From contig FN648707.1 in the NCBI GenBank assembly GCA_000310025.1, forward strand, positions 1,294,784-1,311,627: DNA of 16,844 nt, written 5' to 3'. The notes below the pieces were generated by a model that saw only the letters and a list, made by a program, of their open reading frames with translations, had not been told where the DNA came from and searched no databases. The position numbers were made by a program, and so were the translations under genes. Origin of the DNA: Ectocarpus siliculosus (taxonomy: Eukaryota; Sar; Phaeophyceae; Ectocarpales; Ectocarpaceae). Of the stretch, positions 1 through 16,844 are shown piece after piece; position 1 is the first letter of the stretch; each line of letters begins with the position of its first letter.

Positions 1-548
1 AAGGGACCCCCCCCCCCCCCCCCCATGAACGGACACACAACCGCCCCCCTCGTCTGGAACACCCCCCCCCCTTGCCCCCCGTACACACTCAACAATGGGC
101 GTTTTCAATGACGCCACCTTACTGTGGAAAACCCAACAACACAACGCCGATGGGGATCCACCCGTTCTTCCACCATCGAGAGGGGAACCGGGGCGTCATG
201 CACGACATCGCATCCTTCATGCATCAGGGAAAAAGTATCACACCTCTTCTACACGGGGAGGGTTCGTATTGACTACTACAACAACAACAACAAGGCACTC
301 CAGCACACCGTTTCGCCCCAGTCCCCCCTCGCGCCCCCTCGGGCACGTTCCTTCCGAGTGCTTCTCAAACTTGTGGGGAATCAATCTACGGTGCCCCTTT
401 CGTGCCCGATGACCGTCGTCATGGGTGGTGTTCAACGTGACTCGACTCTTGCTGTGCGAGGCTTGGAAAAAAACGCTCGACCGAGAATCACGCCACAAAC
501 GACCATTGTTGCCCGGACCGCGGACGTGGTAACAAAAAAAATCACGGG

Positions 549-728
549 GTGTGGGGGGCGGTAGTCTCACAAGTCTCACAACTCGTTTTTGTTGGCGCGG
601 GTGCCACGGTTGTTGCTGCTGCGGTGAGATTCTGCTCGACCGTCTTCTCGAGGCTACTCAGCAACTCCCAACCGTCGGGCCGCCGCCGCCCCCCAGCTGT
701 AGCAGCAGCAGCAGCATCGGCGGGACGA
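549..728 (-). CDS. Candidate terminal exon of the Gln-rich gene (alternative B)
   Basis: After a CTCAAAG acceptor-like site the minus strand has an open run with protein-like composition (Ala-rich, then PDGWELLSSLEKTVEQN, then Thr/Ala-rich) and a stop near 550. The sequence would make a short amphipathic helix. It needs a phase 2 donor upstream, whereas the exon ending at 2247 is phase 0, so a further exon would be required. Listed only because the central segment looks coding. Confidence 0.15.
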
Positions 729-1335
729 CTTTGAGGGTCGTGAAATGAATATGTTGGGGGGGTCGTTCTCTCGGTAATGTAGCGGCACGCCGGAAACAAC
801 CAACACCAGAACGCCCCCTCCTGCAAAACCTTAGGCGAGAAGCCAGCCAATCAGCGCCCTCCAAGCCTCGATACACTGGTGGAAGCATAAGCAAGGTTTG
901 CACAACAAAACATCTTACGCAAAGTTCAATTGACGGTGACAAAAAGAGCACATGATGGGACATTCTCGTCTCCTCGCTCGTGGGACCCGCGGACGGCGGA
1001 GCGACGAGGGGGTCCGTCGAATCACCCTTCCAATATCGAGGGTGTGTCTGGACTGAGGCAAATATCAAGCTCACTTCCATAAACCTGACCCAGGGCCGGA
1101 ACAGCAAAAAAACAACAGCAAGGACGCCAGCCTCTCTTTCAAAATCCGAAACAACACAGGACAAGAAAAGCATTGTGTCGTCATTCTTTTCCCGGCCGGA
1201 GGGAGAATCATCACCATTTCCAACTAGCGGACGTGTTCACCCGCGGGGCGGACGTGCGTTTTCGCATCGACACGTCCACAAGTTATTTCCTTCAATGCAT
1301 CCCAAGCAAGCACCCCCCTCCCCCAAGTGCTCCCC

Positions 1336-1382
1336 GTCCACGCCGAAGGCTGCCCTTGCCGTCCACGCCGAAGGCTGCCCTT
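1336..1382. repeat. Two-copy 25-bp direct repeat
   Basis: GTCCACGCCGAAGGCTGCCCTT occurs at 1336-1357 and again at 1361-1382. The 25 bp period is not a multiple of three, which argues against the region being coding. Confidence 0.85.
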
Positions 1383-1879
1383 TTGGCGCAATCAAGGGGC
1401 CCGACTGCGGAGCACATTTACTGTGCACACCCTTTTCGCCTGTACAAGCTTAGCTCCACGCTCCTCTTCGCACGAAAGTTTGAACAAACGCTGCCCGTCA
1501 CCCGTATCTAGGATAAACACGCCCCCCGCCCCTTGGCAAAGGCATATGTCCCACACAGAAAACGATCCTGCCTGTAGCATCATCGTCTCTTAACACCGAT
1601 TTGCGACCGGCAGGGAGTCCATCAAATCCAACATCAATCATACGCACCACCCATGTACCCGGCTTGCGCACGCGGGCACGGAGAAATCGCATCGAACAGA
1701 CGACAACCACGCAACCAGAGAGCCGAAAAACAGAGGCCACCAACGCTTGCCCCGGAGATGCTACACGTGTCCACACCAACCATAACAACGGCCAACAGCA
1801 GTTACTACCGCACCGTTACACTTTCAAGCCAGAGGGTGGATTCCAAACAATGCCATACCATGGTACCACCGTAAAAACC

Positions 1880-2071
1880 TCAAGTTTCCGTGAGAAAGAC
1901 ATCGTTTTGTGTTCCACAAGGCAACACTCGACACCGGAGAGGGTCAACACAATCCACAGACGCCACAAAGCGCAAAGCACCACAACATACTGTCCGATGC
2001 GGGGTGTGGGAGGGGGGTGCGCGTGATACCCGCCAGACTTCCTTCGCACGGCGTAACCGCTGTGACAAAAC
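1880..2071 (-). CDS. Candidate terminal exon of the Gln-rich gene (alternative A)
   Basis: On the minus strand a long pyrimidine tract (plus-strand purines near 2105-2160) leads to TTGGCCAG at about 2072. Reading on in phase 0 from 2071 gives an open run of about 63 codons (beginning VLSQRLRRAKEVW) to a TGA at 1882-1880. Phase fits the donor at 2247. The implied intron of about 175 bp is much shorter than the others in this window, and the peptide is Cys/Val-rich without a recognisable motif, so support is weak. Confidence 0.2.
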   Translation of the reverse strand, partial: VLSQRLRRAKEVWRVSRAPPSHTPHRTVCCGALRFVASVDCVDPLRCRVLPCGTQNDVFLTET

Positions 2072-2246
2072 CTGGCCAAGAAACAGGTGAATGGACGGAC
2101 GGACGGGGGGCGGGGGCGGAGAGAGAGAGACAGAGGCGGAGGAAGAGACCAGAGCGACAAGGAGAACACGAGCACACACACACACACAAACAAAAAAAAA
2201 TCACGAAAAACTCCACCCTTCTCTCTCTCCCTAGCGGCAAACTCAC

Positions 2247-5194
2247 ATCGGGCGCGTTAATCATGACCCGCATCAGGCGGTCTAACCCCGCCGCGCCGGC
2301 TACCCCCCCCCTGGCGCCCGCTCCCCCGCCCCCCGCCACGGCATCCCCGAGCGTCTTCAGCAGGCTGTTCTCCGCGGGCGTCAGCACCTCCCTCGCCCCC
2401 GCTCCGCCCCCGCTGCCTCCTTGAGGCCCTTCGAGGGCAACGGCCCATCCCGGCGCTAGCGCTCCCCCCCCCTTGCCCACGTTCTGGCGCTTGTACCTAG
2501 CCCTGAAGAAGTCGCTGCTGGCACTGCTACCGCCTCCCGCTCCTTCCTGGAGTTTTGAGAAAGGGAGGAGTTGGCCGGAGCAGCAGGGATGGTTGGTTGA
2601 GGTGCTGTTGCTGGCTTTTTGAAGGGAAACGCTTGTACAACGTTCAGAAGAAGCGGCAGGGCGAAGCGTGTGTGTGTGCTGCCCACGTTTTGGTCCTGGC
2701 TATGTGTCAAGTCAGCCTGCCTGTTGTTGCTCTGGCTTGTTGCTATCTACTGCACTGCTATCCTTCGATGGGGGCTATATATAGCGTTTTCGTCGATTTT
2801 CAGGGCAGAAATGGCGGCGGTGGATACCGCGGTGTGCCCGGTGGAAGAGAAAAAGAGAGAGACAGGTGTTAAGAGCAAGATAGAGAGAGAGGTGTTAAAG
2901 AGAAAGAGAGAGTGGTGTGAAGAGCAAGAGAGACAAGCAGATACACAACGAGAGATAAGAGAGAAGCAGAGGGGCACGAAGGCTGGGAACGGGAGGGCAG
3001 GCCGGAACGGCCAAACACAACCAACCGAGGGCGAAAGAGAGGGATGGATCGATCGACAACCGCCCACTACTCGTTTTGCTGAGAGAGCTTGTCTGGCGAC
3101 TGTCTGCGTGCACCGCCGTCTCCTCGCGAAAAATTCAAGACACCGTCTTCCCTCGGATAAGAACGCCATTTTTAAGGATACTGCGACCCTGGATGGTTGT
3201 AGTTGTACCAAAAATACACTGAAAAATGTAGTACACGTCTCACCACGAAAAATGGGGGGGGACTGTCGCCAAAATACATACCTATGGAGTAGGACGAAAA
3301 ACACACACACAACACATTCTCCCGGTTAAAGACAACTGTTTTTAACAGGCGTGGAGACTCGCACAATGTTCAACACAAGAAGGGGTGTCAACCTTAAAGG
3401 ACACTTTCCCCGGCTTGAGGACACCTGTTCAAACGAAAAATCATGTGTGTCCCTACCCGAGGTACCTAAGACTGCTGTATATTCCTCATGAAACTCTTTC
3501 CCTCCGGTCCCGAAAGAACGCCTTTTGGGGTTGTAAGGAGGCGGAGAGATGGCACCCTCGCTAGACCGGCTTTCAAACCTCGATTGCTCCACAGCCAAGG
3601 GGGTGCGGAAAGAGCCAGACACGTCTACGGAAAGCCCTCGACGACATGTTTCCAACACCACTATTTTTGGTGTTGGCACAAGCTTACAGCAGTAGTTGTG
3701 GAGCAATCGAGCTTTGAAAGTCGGTCGAGGGGGGGGGGGGTGCCATCTCTCCGCCTCTCACGGTATTCGGGGTTTTCCACACAAGGCATTCAAGATACCG
3801 ACTGCAGCAAGCAGTAGAAACGAACGACTAAAATCGACGTTGACGTGCGCTATAGTACATGTACAGTACTTGAAATATGCAATGCTCACGGCGTCTCGAT
3901 TGGTGCGAAGCTTGGAAGAAGAAGAGAGCAGTGTGGTTTCGATACATACACTCCACAGCATCGAAAATGAACGCAAGAAATCTTCCAAATTTCCCTCTGT
4001 GATGCAGTACACAGCCTACGTTAAAAGCAAATATATAGGGGAACAGCAGTAGCCATTACACGGTTTATCGATTAAGTAAACATGTTGGATAAAGAACACA
4101 ATAGGGCAAGTTGGGTAAGGGGTAAGGTCAGGGGATAGGTTCTGCGTCCCCCCTCCCTGTTTCGTCATATGCATAAAACTTATCAATCTCGCGATGAAAT
4201 CGGTGGAATTTCGGGGGTCGGTTAGTCACCATTCCTCTTTTTCATCGTTCCTCCGCGTAGACAGCAGTCCCTGCAGCAGTATGGCTGGTGGTTGAAGGGA
4301 GAAATCAAGCCAGTTTGCGGTCAGCAAGGACAAAGAAGCCAGTTCGCAGAGTTATCTTTACGACTCTGATTTACTTCGAGTTTTTGGTGCACGTGCAACA
4401 AACAAAACCACGCACTACACTATCGGACCCACGAACTACGTGGTTCTTGGGATGTGTGCACCAAGCTCGCCATGAAAGGAGGAAACATGCCCTCGTACCT
4501 TCAACGTAAGTCGTAGACCTTGTCGCAAGACACACGGGGGTGGTGGAGCTGAAACGAGAAGCACTATTTAACCGTCTACACCTACGGCGGTTGGTGCTGC
4601 TGGAGCGACCGATAGCCACGTTTCACAGCTCGAAAATACTTCCACGTTCTCCAATACCTTCGCCATACACTTGACACGGCGAGCTTCGTGGTTCAGAGGG
4701 TGCTCCCTAGCGAACAACGCAACCAATCACGACCGGGGGCCACACAACCGACCCTCCAAAAATTGCACTGCGCACGCTGCATCATCACACACATGCAGCA
4801 TATTGTACCGGCAAACTACTGACTGCTGTACGTGGACCATGTGCGTGTCTCGAGTGCGGTACATAGATGTTGTAAATACCAGTGCAAAGATATCTATCTG
4901 TCCATAGCTGTCGCTGGGCGAAGACTACCATACCACTCTGTCTCGCTCTCTCACCTTGCCCGCGAAATCATGCCCACCCCCCGCCCCCTTCCCTCCTCGA
5001 GCCGCGGATTCGGTGGGAGCCTTGGCCTTCCCGCCGTTGGCCGCCGTCTGCGCCTGCTGCTCGCTCCTCGGTCTCTTCGTACCAGCCTGTTGTTGCTGCT
5101 GCTGCTGCTGCTGCTGTTGCTGTCGCTGTCGCTGCCGCTGCTGCTGAAGGTGCTGCTGCTGCAGGCGTTGAGCCATAATGACCGGCGACGACAT
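2247..5194 (-). CDS. Gln-rich, basic, Gly/Ala-rich protein of unknown function (two exons supported, ends unresolved)
   Basis: Not assigned to a family. Exon 5194-4955 (80 codons) opens MSSPVIMAQRL, runs into poly-Gln (with Arg interruptions), then a basic stretch with KRPR (possible nuclear localisation signal) and an Ala/Gly/Lys-rich end, and stops at AAG|GTGAGA, phase 0. Exon 2546-2247 (100 codons) follows a CTCCAG acceptor in phase 0. It begins EGAGGGSS, includes DFFRARYKRQ, continues Gly/Ala-rich with LTPAENSLLKTLG, and ends LDRLMRVMINAPD at GAT|GTGAGT. Both exons are open, in phase, and richer in coding-like GC than their surroundings. The intron (2.4 kb) is longer than those of the receiver gene, so another exon may hide in it. 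Start at 5194 is one option; the frame stays open upstream through a (GA)n tract. A nuclear role is only a guess. It could also be an alternative 3' part of the receiver gene, but the stop at 8768 argues against that. Confidence 0.5.
2775..2784. promoter_or_regulatory. TATA-like palindrome
   Basis: CTATATATAG, symmetric on both strands, in a GC-richer neighbourhood. On the plus strand it precedes the ATG at 2811. No other core promoter element is evident, so function is conjectural. Confidence 0.15.
2811..3329 (+). CDS. Possible small charged, coiled-coil-like protein, probably spurious
   Basis: The ATG at 2811 follows a TATA-like CTATATATAG (2775-2784) by about 27 bp and opens 172 codons to a stop at 3329. 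The start reads MAAVDTAVCPVEEKKRE. Residues 14-60 are almost all Lys/Glu/Arg/Gln, but they come from three imperfect copies of a GA-rich unit of about 25 bp (2861-2940), so the coil may be an artefact of simple sequence. The remainder shows no domain. The reverse strand is open over nearly the same stretch, as expected for low-stop simple sequence. It lies inside the putative 2.4 kb intron of the Gln-rich gene on the other strand. Confidence 0.12.
   Translation: MAAVDTAVCPVEEKKRETGVKSKIEREVLKRKREWCEEQERQADTQREIREKQRGTKAGNGRAGRNGQTQPTEGEREGWIDRQPPTTRFAERACLATVCVHRRLLAKNSRHRLPSDKNAIFKDTATLDGCSCTKNTLKNVVHVSPRKMGGDCRQNTYLWSRTKNTHTTHSPG
2861..2940. repeat. Imperfect purine-rich tandem repeat, three copies
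   Basis: Three units of about 23-27 bp of the type GGTGTTAAGAGCAAGAGAGA follow one another. They are embedded in a wider GA-rich stretch (2847-2975) and explain the charged open frame on the plus strand. Confidence 0.75.
3325..3480. repeat. Dispersed repeat, copy 1 (partner at 15649-15861)
   Basis: Shares the segment around ACAGGCGTGG...TGTCAACCTTAAAGGACACTTTCCCCGGCTT and the end ...CCCGAGGTACCTAAGACTGCTGTA with 15700-15860, in the same orientation, at moderate divergence. Both end in (A)CTGCTGTA. The left end of this copy is unclear. Confidence 0.7.
3537..3768. mobile_element. MITE-like inverted-repeat element, simple copy
   Basis: Terminal inverted repeats of about 55 bp: left 3541-3592 (GCGGAGAGATGGCACC...GATTGCTCCAC) and right 3698-3754 (GTGGAGCAATCGAGC...GCCATCTCTCCGC), with a run of 12 or more G in the right arm. 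The unique core (about 3593-3697) is homologous, in inverted orientation, to the core 11484-11581 of the composite copy. No transposase is encoded, so it would be non-autonomous. Confidence 0.8.
3770..4954. other. Intronic or intergenic DNA without recognisable gene
   Basis: AT-richer sequence with short open frames on both strands and no domain, inside the proposed intron of the Gln-rich gene. A weak dyad, TTGGTGCAC (4384-4392) with GTGCACCAA (4456-4464), is present. Nothing else stands out. Confidence 0.5.
5091..5162. repeat. CTG/CAG trinucleotide tract, encodes poly-Gln on the minus strand
   Basis: A run of CTG units with TTG, TCG and CCG interruptions. Read on the minus strand it gives Gln with Arg interruptions in the exon 5194-4955. 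It is followed at 5195-5216 by a (CT)n run that sits immediately before the ATG on the minus strand. Confidence 0.9.
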
Positions 5195-6066
5195 GCTCTC
5201 TCTCTCTCTCTCTCTCTGCCCCCTCCCCGGCCTGCCTGAAGAGCGAGCCGGGCGGATCCCCGGTTTGAACCCCATCCGTACAGAGACGCGATACAGAATA
5301 AAGGGCGGGGCGCGCGGGTCCCAAGCTCAGAGGAGGATGCGTTGGCTGACATCGCCTGTGTGTTGTTGTTGCTGTGGGATAACTGAAGGTTGCCGCCCGG
5401 TAGCGTGCCGGTAGGTTGACGTAGTGTATGATGTGAGGTGGGAGGTGTGCTCGAGACCACCAGCAGGGAACAGAGCCAAGCGCTGTATGTTGCGTCACTT
5501 GAGTTTTGGTGTGACTTTGGGGACAGAGAGAGAGACGAGATAAGCGAGCCTGCGAGCCTGTGCGACTATCGAAGTCGTATGCCTCCGGCAGGAGGAAGGT
5601 AGCTTCTTCGTGTGTGTGCGTTGCGTGATAGCAATAATCCGTGATCATCTATCCATCCAAACAGCATCTATCGCACGGACTGCGTGCGGCGCGGGGGGGG
5701 CAGGACAAATGATGGCCAGTTGGATTGAGCCAAAAAAACGAAAAGAGACTTCACGTGTGCACACGCGGCGGTTGTGCTGCAAAAATAAATCTAGCCCGCG
5801 AAAAAACAACCAATCATTCACCAAGTTTTGTCTGTGAGCGACGAGCTGGCGTCGTGCGATGTCGCCGGTCGCCTTGTTGTCGATGCTAGATCTCGTTCCT
5901 GCTGTGTGCCCGACCCCTCCGCCTGCAACGCGGTGTTGATTGTAGCCTGCCCTCGGCAGAGGCGGCTAGAAATATTTCGAGTTGAGACGACGATGGCAGC
6001 AGCCGCAGCAGCAGATCCGTTCTTCTCTCCTCGTGTAAGAACAGCAGGTGATCAGGTGACACTCAC

Positions 6067-6250
6067 CAGCCAATGAAAAACTCGCGAAAGGACGTGCGCT
6101 ACCGTGTGCACTTCGGCTTGGTGTATGTGTGTGCTTCTTCCTGTGGTGTTGTTTGAAAACGACCGCCGCTGATGAGCGGCGAGCTGCAGCAGGTAGGTGC
6201 GCTGCTGCTGTGCGTGGGTTGACTAAAGGAGGCGACGCCACAAAGAACAT
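6067..6250 (-). CDS. Candidate first exon of the Gln-rich gene
   Basis: An ATG at 6250 opens 61 codons (MFFVASPPLVNPR..., later basic and Ser-rich) ending at a strong donor, GCTG|GTGAGT, phase 1. A phase 1 acceptor that keeps the frame of the poly-Gln exon exists among the AG dinucleotides of the (GA)n tract just upstream of 5194 (plus-strand CT run 5195-5216). A purine-rich acceptor is unusual, so the join is weak. No domain is recognised. The alternative is that this is chance open sequence and the gene starts at 5194. Confidence 0.25.
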
Positions 6251-7053
6251 AACGAGCAGGTGGGGGTGAAAGTTTTACTGGCAAGCCCAGGCGAGCCACC
6301 GGCTTTGTTCTTTCGGTAAAAAAAAAAAATGGGTTCTCATCACGGCGTACGATCCTGAGCGCTGAGAGAGCCTAGGTCGTATTTTCCTTGTTGTCTCGCG
6401 TAGCACAGGCAGTCAGTCGTGTTACAGTAGCGTTCGGGTTACTTTTTTGTTGTTTGTTTGCCAGTTTGCTTTTGTTGTGGTTTTCTCGATGCAGCAGTAG
6501 ATTGGTAAAACGGGCCGGGTATTTTATTAGACCGCCGTTCCTCCATGTATGTATGTGTGTGTGTGTGTCAACGTTCCTACAGAGAGACAGACATGGGCAC
6601 TAAACTTTCTCCCCCAAAACGAGAACCACTAGTTTTGATAGAGGATTCAGAACGCACACGGCTAAGAACACCCAAGTTAGACACCATGCGCTATGACGTA
6701 CACAGCAAAGGCCACAAACTCTTGACGGCAAGCAAGCACGTCTGCTTGGTTTGTTTGATGTGGTTTGTAGCGCGAAAATGGTGGGGGGAGAGGGCGTCAC
6801 AGCCCAGTCCTGGGCAGCAGCACCATCGAGAGCATTCACCGTCTCCAAGAAACACAACAACCCCATCTAAATTTACATGTACAACTGATTTCCTGATCCG
6901 AAATCGATCCATGATTCAGCGAAAGGGATCATATAGTAGCGCTCCCGTAGAGTTGGAACCTATGGTCTATGACGTATATATACGTATAATATATATGTAC
7001 CCTTTCATGGACCATAGGTTGGAATCCAACCATCATAGAACTCGCGGGCAAAA
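6251..7053. other. Intergenic stretch with AT-rich dyad, no confident gene
   Basis: Holds an A12 run (6320-6331), a (GT)n run (6554-6568) and a long plus-strand open frame from 6545 that runs into the neighbouring repeat and shows no domain. Near 6953-7032 a dyad (AACCTATGGTC...GACCATAGGTT) flanks an AT-rich core. Confidence 0.5.
6953..7032. repeat. Hairpin-forming dyad with AT-rich loop
   Basis: AACCTATGGTCTATGA (from 6957) is complementary to TCATGGACCATAGGTT (7005-7020) with one mismatch. The loop is TA-rich (GTATATATACGTATAATATATATG). It is followed by a perfect 15-bp dyad, GGTTGGAATCCAACC, at 7018-7032. It lies directly before the dispersed element at 7054. Confidence 0.8.
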
Positions 7054-7690
7054 ATGTACCCCCCCCCCACTCGCCCCCCCCGGTGTTTGCCATCGGGGTT
7101 GGGTTTTCGTCGCTTGGCAACGACGTTGTAAAACAAGCCGCCGCCCCCCGGTGTTCGCCATCGGGGTTGGGTTTTTGTCGCTTGGCAACGACGTTGTAAA
7201 ACAAGCCAATTAATTCACTTCGTGAACTCGGCAATCAGGTTACCGGGTTTTTTTACCTCTGTTTTTTTTTTTTTTGCGGTAACCATAATGGTGGTCGAGT
7301 AGATCATGTTGTGCGGGGTCGAGAAACCTCACTCCGCGCAAGGGGGATGATCGTACCACGTTGTGTTAAAATGGTGCAGCATCCTCGAGGCAGTCACACA
7401 GTGCTTACAACTGTCTCTGGAAGTGAAAGCACCAGAAAATAAATCAAGTCATACGCAGCTGTCATCCGTACGCAAGGAAGTAAGCACAAGATGCCGAACA
7501 CCCTTACCAGGATGCAGCTCACCCTTCATGCGACTCGCCGAATACCTCACGGCGCTTCGCGCTTGGTGATGTGAGAGCCTGGTCCGGTGAGAACCCGGCG
7601 TGCTCCGTCCCGGCTTTGTAGGGATGCGATGTCAATGGTCTAATGACTACGGCATGCACGACTATGAGTACACCCCCCTCCCCTCCCCCC
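7054..7690 (+). mobile_element. Dispersed element family 1, copy A (inverted relative to copy B)
   Basis: About 640 bp, starting in C runs, then two tandem units (7081 and 7149, period 68 bp) of CGGTGTTTGCCATCGGGGTT...GACGTTGTAAAACAAGCC. A GGTTACC...GGTAACC dyad around T runs (7238-7284) follows, then a stretch to GACTATGAGTACACCCCC. The whole matches the reverse complement of 16142-16844. There is no long open frame, so it would be a non-autonomous element. It could also be a segmental inverted duplication. Confidence 0.85.
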
Positions 7691-8767
7691 ACGCATCCCA
7701 AATCTCATGTTAAACCAATAACCACAACCAAAGCGGTGCTGGGAGAATGTTAACATGCCACTCTTATCCCGCGTCACAAGCACCCTTTGTCGTCCACTAC
7801 TTAACCGTCCCCTGTGGTGACCTCGGGTACATAAAAGAAAAAGATGCAGACACACTCATTCGCTGATAAGGGGACAGCAGTGTACGCACGGACACATGTG
7901 GGTTGTCCATGCCATGACTAAACACCACTGACCAAAGTCCACGAGTTTCAGGCGGGAAGTTTGACAACAAATTCCTCCTCACAAGGCTTGAGACAGACAC
8001 GCTACCCATGGTCTGTTGCTGCCATCACAATAATTCTACCCCCCAAATCCGTCCTCTTGAGGACGCGTGGTCAACCCTCTCTAACAACTGAGGCATGCAA
8101 TACATCATCTGCAAAACATGAGTACCCCCCCCCCCCCGGCCCTCCCCATATGTACAGCAGTTAACTGACGCTCCTTCAAAAATCAAGGGCCAGGATACAA
8201 ATGGTGGCGCATTGTGTTCGGCAGGGCAAGGGCATCAACGCACACTTTAATTCCGTGCCCCGGAATTGGATCGGGGCGTCCGCCGCCGCCACCGCCTACA
8301 ACCCCCAGTGGGATCAAACACAAAACGAAAAAAAATTTGGATCAATTTCTACAGCAGGAAATACCGCAAAACAACCCTGAAAGTAGAAATAAAAACCGTG
8401 GCTTCCAATTGGTACCCTCCAAAAACCCTGGCTAAAATAACGGAAGAATAAAACTAAACTCACCAACGACCCCTAATGGCCCTGGTCCAGGAACGATGCG
8501 GTCGCGCGCCTAAAGTACAGCCAGCGCATCTAAATTTTACAGCCAGCTGAAGTGTGCGTGGTCTGGTTACCCTCTAGCGGGCAACAGATGGGCAGAAAAC
8601 AAGTCCAAAGCATGACCTTTTTCCGAGACACAAATGGAACTAATGATGTTATCATGCAACCCCCTGGCAGGTCGGGGGGGGGGGCTGGGCCCATGTTGTC
8701 GGGTTCATGTGTTGTTGGTCTCCATCTCTGAAAAAAAAGCGCGAGTTGCTGCTCTGCCACCAGTGCT
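7691..8767. other. 3' flank of the receiver gene, no gene seen
   Basis: Lies downstream of the receiver-gene stop on the minus strand and would include its 3' UTR. I see a C12-14 run (8126-8139), a G run (8676-8684), and only short open frames. No polyadenylation signal can be assigned with confidence. Confidence 0.5.
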
Positions 8768-16099
<7,332 letters not shown>

Positions 16100-16141
16100 C
16101 TATGGTCCAGAAAAGAGACCACCCATGACGGGGGCACGGGC

Positions 16142-16844
16142 GAGGGGGGGGGGGGGGGGGGTGTACTCATAGTCGTGCATGCCGTAGTCGTTTGACCATT
16201 GACCTCGCATCCCTACAAAGCCGGGACGGAGCACGCCGGGTTCTCACCGGACCAGGCTCTCACATCACCAAGCGCGAAGCGCCGTGAGGTATTTGGCGAG
16301 TCGCATGAAGGGTGAGCAGCATCCTGCTAAGGGTGTTCGGCATCTTGTGCTTACTTCCTTGCGTACGGATGACAGCTACGTATGACTTAATTTATTTTCT
16401 GGTGCTTTCACTTCCAGAGACAGTTGTAAGCACTGTGTAACTGCCTCGAGGATGCTTGACCATTTTAACACAACGTGGTACGATCATCCCCTGTTGCGCA
16501 GAGTGAGGTTTCTCGACCCCGCACAACATGATCTACTCGACCACCAATATGGTTACCGCCAAAAAAAAAACGAGGTAAAAAAAAAAAACGGTAACCTGTT
16601 TGCCGAGTTCACGAAGTGAATTGGCTTGTTTTACAACGTCGTTGCCAAGCGACGAAAACCCAACCCCGATGGCAAACACCGAGGGGGGGGCTTGTTCTAC
16701 AACGTCGTTGCCAAGCGACGAAAACCCAACCCCGATGACAAACACCGGGGGGGGCGGCATGTTTTACAACGTCGTTGCCAAGCGACGAAAACCCAACCCC
16801 GATGGCAAACATCGGGGGGGGGAGCGGGGGGGGGGGGGGGGGGG
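16142..16844 (-). mobile_element. Dispersed element family 1, copy B (truncated by window end)
   Basis: Reverse complement of copy A, with high identity from the GTGTACTCATAGTCGTGCATGCC end to the tandem units. Three units are present here (starting near 16625, 16691 and 16759; periods 66 and 68 bp) against two in copy A. It is flanked by a run of about 18 G at 16144-16161 and ends in long G runs that reach the window end. Confidence 0.85.

Larger units (their letters stand above)
1..1879. other. Region with no confident gene
   Basis: Opens with a C run (7-24) and further C runs at 62-71. Contains an ACA/ACAACA microsatellite-like stretch near 277-293, a GCAGCA stretch near 702-716, and a 25-bp-period direct repeat at 1336-1382 (22 of 25 positions shared). 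Open frames on both strands are short and overlap each other without recognisable domains. Apart from the weak exon candidate at 549-728, I see nothing coding. Confidence 0.5.

Noticed and set aside
5993-6034. Short plus-strand start, Met-Ala-rich, followed by GTAAGA
   Set aside because: Fourteen codons of mostly Ala from a GCA repeat, with no compatible downstream acceptor in phase; it overlaps no other support.
6545-7213. Plus-strand 222-codon open frame
   Set aside because: It begins in a GT repeat, runs into the dispersed element with its 68-bp units, and has no domain; a splice-linked upstream exon in phase was not found.
8702-8767. Further exon of the receiver gene after the TTTTTTTTCAG at about 8732
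   Set aside because: No usable donor exists between the receiver and the in-frame TGA at 8770, so there is no way to splice past the stop in the visible frame.
16620-16812. Resemblance of TTTTACAACGTCGT to the start of lacZ-alpha in cloning vectors
   Set aside because: Only about 14 bases match, the rest of the unit differs, and the unit occurs five times in two dispersed copies, so vector contamination is not supported.

Overview
This is nuclear DNA from a eukaryote with large introns. The one gene I can read with confidence is cut into small exons (64-216 nt) by seven GT-AG introns of 506-1154 bp (mean about 0.9 kb). Much of the rest is simple-sequence tracts, long G/C homopolymers and short inverted-repeat elements. 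The architecture recalls brown algae (Ectocarpus-like stramenopiles: moderate GC, many introns near 1 kb, receiver-domain proteins), but no sequence here proves the lineage. The window starts in a C run and ends in a G run, as if it were a contig that stopped at homopolymers.

Minus strand, 16099 to 8768: the 3' part of a two-component signalling gene. Eight exons splice in phase into 1056 nt (351 codons plus TGA) and encode two tandem phosphoreceiver (CheY-like) domains joined by a low-complexity linker. The first receiver lacks its N-terminal quarter, which should lie upstream of the window, possibly with a histidine kinase or other output module. The two receivers align without gaps from the conserved G to the conserved K. 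They share one intron at the same codon position and in the same phase, a trace of tandem domain duplication. All phosphorylation residues visible are intact.

Minus strand, about 6250 to 2247: a second, less certain gene. Two good exons (5194-4955 and 2546-2247) join in phase and encode a Gln-rich, basic, Gly/Ala-rich protein of unknown function. A possible first exon lies at 6250-6067. Its 3' end is unresolved; two weak candidate terminal exons are listed.

Repeats fill the introns and flanks. (a) A pair of inverted copies of an element of about 640-700 bp (7054-7690 and 16142-16844) carries internal 66-68 bp tandem repeats. (b) An inverted-repeat family is present as a simple copy (3537-3768) and as a foldback-like copy whose arms are tandem arrays of a unit of about 105 bp, two on one side and three on the other (11325-11850). 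(c) A MITE-like family of about 180 bp occurs twice (10681-10858, 13118-13299). (d) A family of 150-210 bp occurs twice (3325-3480, 15649-15861). There is also a very long (CT)n tract (13771-14030), a minisatellite (15136-15259) and several near-perfect palindromes. I found no convincing tRNA, rRNA, CRISPR array or prokaryotic operon.
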